Assembly (NCBI GenBank): GCA_027012045.1
Contig: JALUZI010000240.1
Location: 1-5,173 of the forward strand
From: Desulfurococcales archaeon
GTDB lineage: Archaea; Thermoproteota; Thermoprotei_A; Sulfolobales; Acidilobaceae
Length of the DNA: 5,173 bases
Direction: 5' to 3'
Shown here: positions 3,854-5,173 of the stretch, one piece after another
Layout: each line of letters starts with the position of its first letter
Numbering within the stretch: position 1 is the first letter of the stretch
Notes under the pieces: generated by a model
What the model saw: the letters and a program-made list of their open reading frames with translations, nothing else
What the model was told of the DNA's origin: nothing
Databases searched by the model: none
Position numbers and translations under genes: made by a program

Positions 3854-4941
3854 TGTTGTTTGACCCTAGGCCCAAGATTAGCCGTGGAGAACTCTATGAT
3901 AGAGAACGGGAACTGAAGGTTCTAGATGAGCTCGTTAAAAGGGGATCGCCTATAATAATCATGCTTGGCATCAGGAGGATTGGTAAGACCTCTATACTCA
4001 GAGTATTTCTTAACGAGACAAACCAGCCATATATCTATATCGATGCTAGACTCTTCGAAGAACGGGGATTCAGGAAAGAATTATTATACAAAATCATATC
4101 GGACGAACTCAATAAACTAAGGAGTAAATGGGCTTCTATTCCCAGGTATCTCAGAGTTCTTGAGGGCATTGAGATAGGCGTTGCCGGTATCAGGCTTAAC
4201 TGGAGAGAGGAGAATCTATCTATAACAGATATATTTACAAAGTTAGATGAATGGTCCAGTGACAATGGCAAAACAATTATCATCTCAGTCGACGAAGCAC
4301 AACTGCTAAGATACCTGAAAGGAGGCAAAGGCCGCATAGACTTCACGAGAATAATATCCTACTGCTACGACAACCTCAGGAACCTAAAGTTTATCATAAC
4401 AGGGTCAGAGATAGGCGTACTCAAAGACTTCCTAGGCTTCAACAACCCAAACAGCCCTCTCTACGGGAGAGTCAGGGACGAAATCACTGTAACCAGATTC
4501 AACAGAGAGAAATCCCGGGACTTCCTCGAGAAAGGCTTCCGGGAATGCGGTATTAGGCCTCCACGAAGCATTATCGAGGAAATAATCGATAAAGTCGACG
4601 GCATACCAGGATGGCTAACATACTTCGGCTACAAATACTGCAGAAAACCCGACGCCCAGATAATCAGAGAAGTATTCAACGAAGCGAAAATAATGGCATT
4701 AAACGAGATAAAGAAACTACCATCAAAATACTACGTCTACGCCCTAAAAGCAATCTCAACAGGCTACAGGCGATGGAAAAACATCAAGCAAGCCGTAGAA
4801 CTATGGGTGAACCACCCATTAACCAACGCGCAAACCACAAGAATCCTCCAAGCACTACTAAAACTAAGCCTCATAGAGAAAAAAGGAGACGAATACTGGA
4901 TAACAGATCCAGTAACGGCTGAGGCAGTAAAAGAGCTCTAA
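3853..4941 (+). CDS. Archaeal P-loop ATPase (ATPase_2 / MNN-type STAND family) with C-terminal winged helix
   Basis: Starting at ATG 3853 the product has 362 residues, the usual length, and begins with the family's typical LFDPRP...ELYDREREL. Walker A is GIRRIGKTS (39-47). Walker B is IIISVDEAQ (142-150). FIITGSE (180-186) is the sensor-like strand, and PLYGR with EITVTRFNREKS follows. The last ~80 residues look like a winged helix (TNAQTTRILQALLKLSLIEKKGDEYWITD). No membrane segment is seen. These ATPases form large paralogous families in hyperthermophilic archaea, often near mobile DNA; the biological function is mostly unknown, though the fold suggests a nucleotide switch that binds DNA or a partner. 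It is the only complete gene between the tRNA and hisC and is preceded by the tandem palindromes. Third-position T falls from 20 of the first 66 codons to 2 of the last 66. GTG 3844 is an alternative start. Confidence 0.9.
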   Translation: MLFDPRPKISRGELYDRERELKVLDELVKRGSPIIIMLGIRRIGKTSILRVFLNETNQPYIYIDARLFEERGFRKELLYKIISDELNKLRSKWASIPRYLRVLEGIEIGVAGIRLNWREENLSITDIFTKLDEWSSDNGKTIIISVDEAQLLRYLKGGKGRIDFTRIISYCYDNLRNLKFIITGSEIGVLKDFLGFNNPNSPLYGRVRDEITVTRFNREKSRDFLEKGFRECGIRPPRSIIEEIIDKVDGIPGWLTYFGYKYCRKPDAQIIREVFNEAKIMALNEIKKLPSKYYVYALKAISTGYRRWKNIKQAVELWVNHPLTNAQTTRILQALLKLSLIEKKGDEYWITDPVTAEAVKEL

Positions 4942-4962
4942 GCATACATCCTTCCAAAGAAG

Positions 4963-4981
4963 GTGAGGCGTCAGGCCTCAC
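4963..4981. terminator. Hairpin at the convergent ATPase/hisC junction
   Basis: GTGAGGC (4963-4969) and GCCTCAC (4975-4981) form a perfect 7-bp stem with a 5-nt loop, spanning the hisC stop codon. CCTTC/GAAGG (4950-4954, 4959-4963) next to it forms a second short stem sharing one base. There is no clear T-run after either, so terminator function is only a guess; it could instead protect 3' ends. Confidence 0.3.
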
Positions 4982-5173
4982 ACGGCTCTTCATCTGGTTC
5001 AGGCCGAAGTCGGTCATCACCCGCCTCAAATTTATCCTTCACGCTTGCCTGGGATAATACTTTTTCCAGTTCTTCGAGGAAAACATTGTTCTCTTCCCTG
5101 CTTCCTATTGTGACCCTGATCATTCCTTGTTTGACCCAGTTCTCCAGGCTCTTGACGATGATTCCTCTCCCAG
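4971..5173 (-). CDS. hisC: HisC-like histidinol-phosphate aminotransferase, C-terminal end only
   Basis: Only the last 66 residues are in the window; the gene enters from the right edge. GRGIIVKSLENW followed by MIRVTIGSREENNVFLEELEKVL is the end of a class I/II PLP-dependent aminotransferase of the HisC type. The arginine of IRVTIG corresponds to the conserved residue that binds the substrate carboxylate or phosphate. HisC converts imidazole-acetol phosphate and glutamate to histidinol phosphate in histidine synthesis. After the usual end there is an extra tail of about 27 residues rich in Asp, Glu and Pro, ending EPDEEPCEA. The gene converges on the ATPase with 29 bp between stops. A related aromatic or cobalamin-pathway aminotransferase cannot be excluded from this fragment. 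It probably marks the return to ordinary chromosome. Confidence 0.8.
   Translation of the reverse strand, partial: GRGIIVKSLENWVKQGMIRVTIGSREENNVFLEELEKVLSQASVKDKFEAGDDRLRPEPDEEPCEA

Overview
The window looks like chromosomal DNA of a hyperthermophilic Thermoproteota (crenarchaeal) archaeon, most likely of the Desulfurococcales type. This rests on archaeal-type RtcB, archease and archaemetzincin, an MthK-like channel, an intron-containing tRNA, frequent TTG/GTG starts, AGG/AGA-rich arginine codons and GGTG-type Shine-Dalgarno sites. Species cannot be named from sequence alone.

Left half (1-3044), ordinary chromosomal genes: the C-terminal two thirds of the RNA ligase RtcB, then its activator archease one codon downstream in the same frame; archaemetzincin on the opposite strand, overlapping archease tail-to-tail; and, divergent from it across a 110-bp promoter region, an MthK-type potassium channel with a cytoplasmic RCK domain whose MthK-like calcium ligands are only partly kept.

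Middle (3045-3321), a tRNA pair behind one TATA box: tRNA-Ser(CGA) with a ~30-nt intron at 37/38, then, 5 nt later, tRNA-Leu(CAG). Both encode CCA. RtcB is the archaeal tRNA-exon ligase, so the left-hand operon makes the enzyme needed for the spliced tRNA-Ser.

Right half (3322-5173), accessory DNA ending in a chromosomal gene. Directly behind tRNA-Leu, on the minus strand and reading into the tRNA, is an open frame resembling the N-terminus of SSV-type (fuselloviral) integrases. This is the arrangement left when an SSV-type element integrates in a tRNA gene and splits its own integrase gene. The stub holds in-frame repeated DNA boxes that recur inverted at its own promoter. Next is a ~220-bp stretch without a recognisable gene, then a tandem 19-bp palindromic repeat immediately before an archaeal P-loop ATPase with a C-terminal winged helix. 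The window ends with the C-terminus of a convergent HisC-like aminotransferase. No second tRNA-Leu attachment copy or integrase C-terminal fragment is present, so the element is decayed or extends beyond the window.

The most interesting material is 3294-3853: attachment site, split integrase, repeated boxes and tandem operator.
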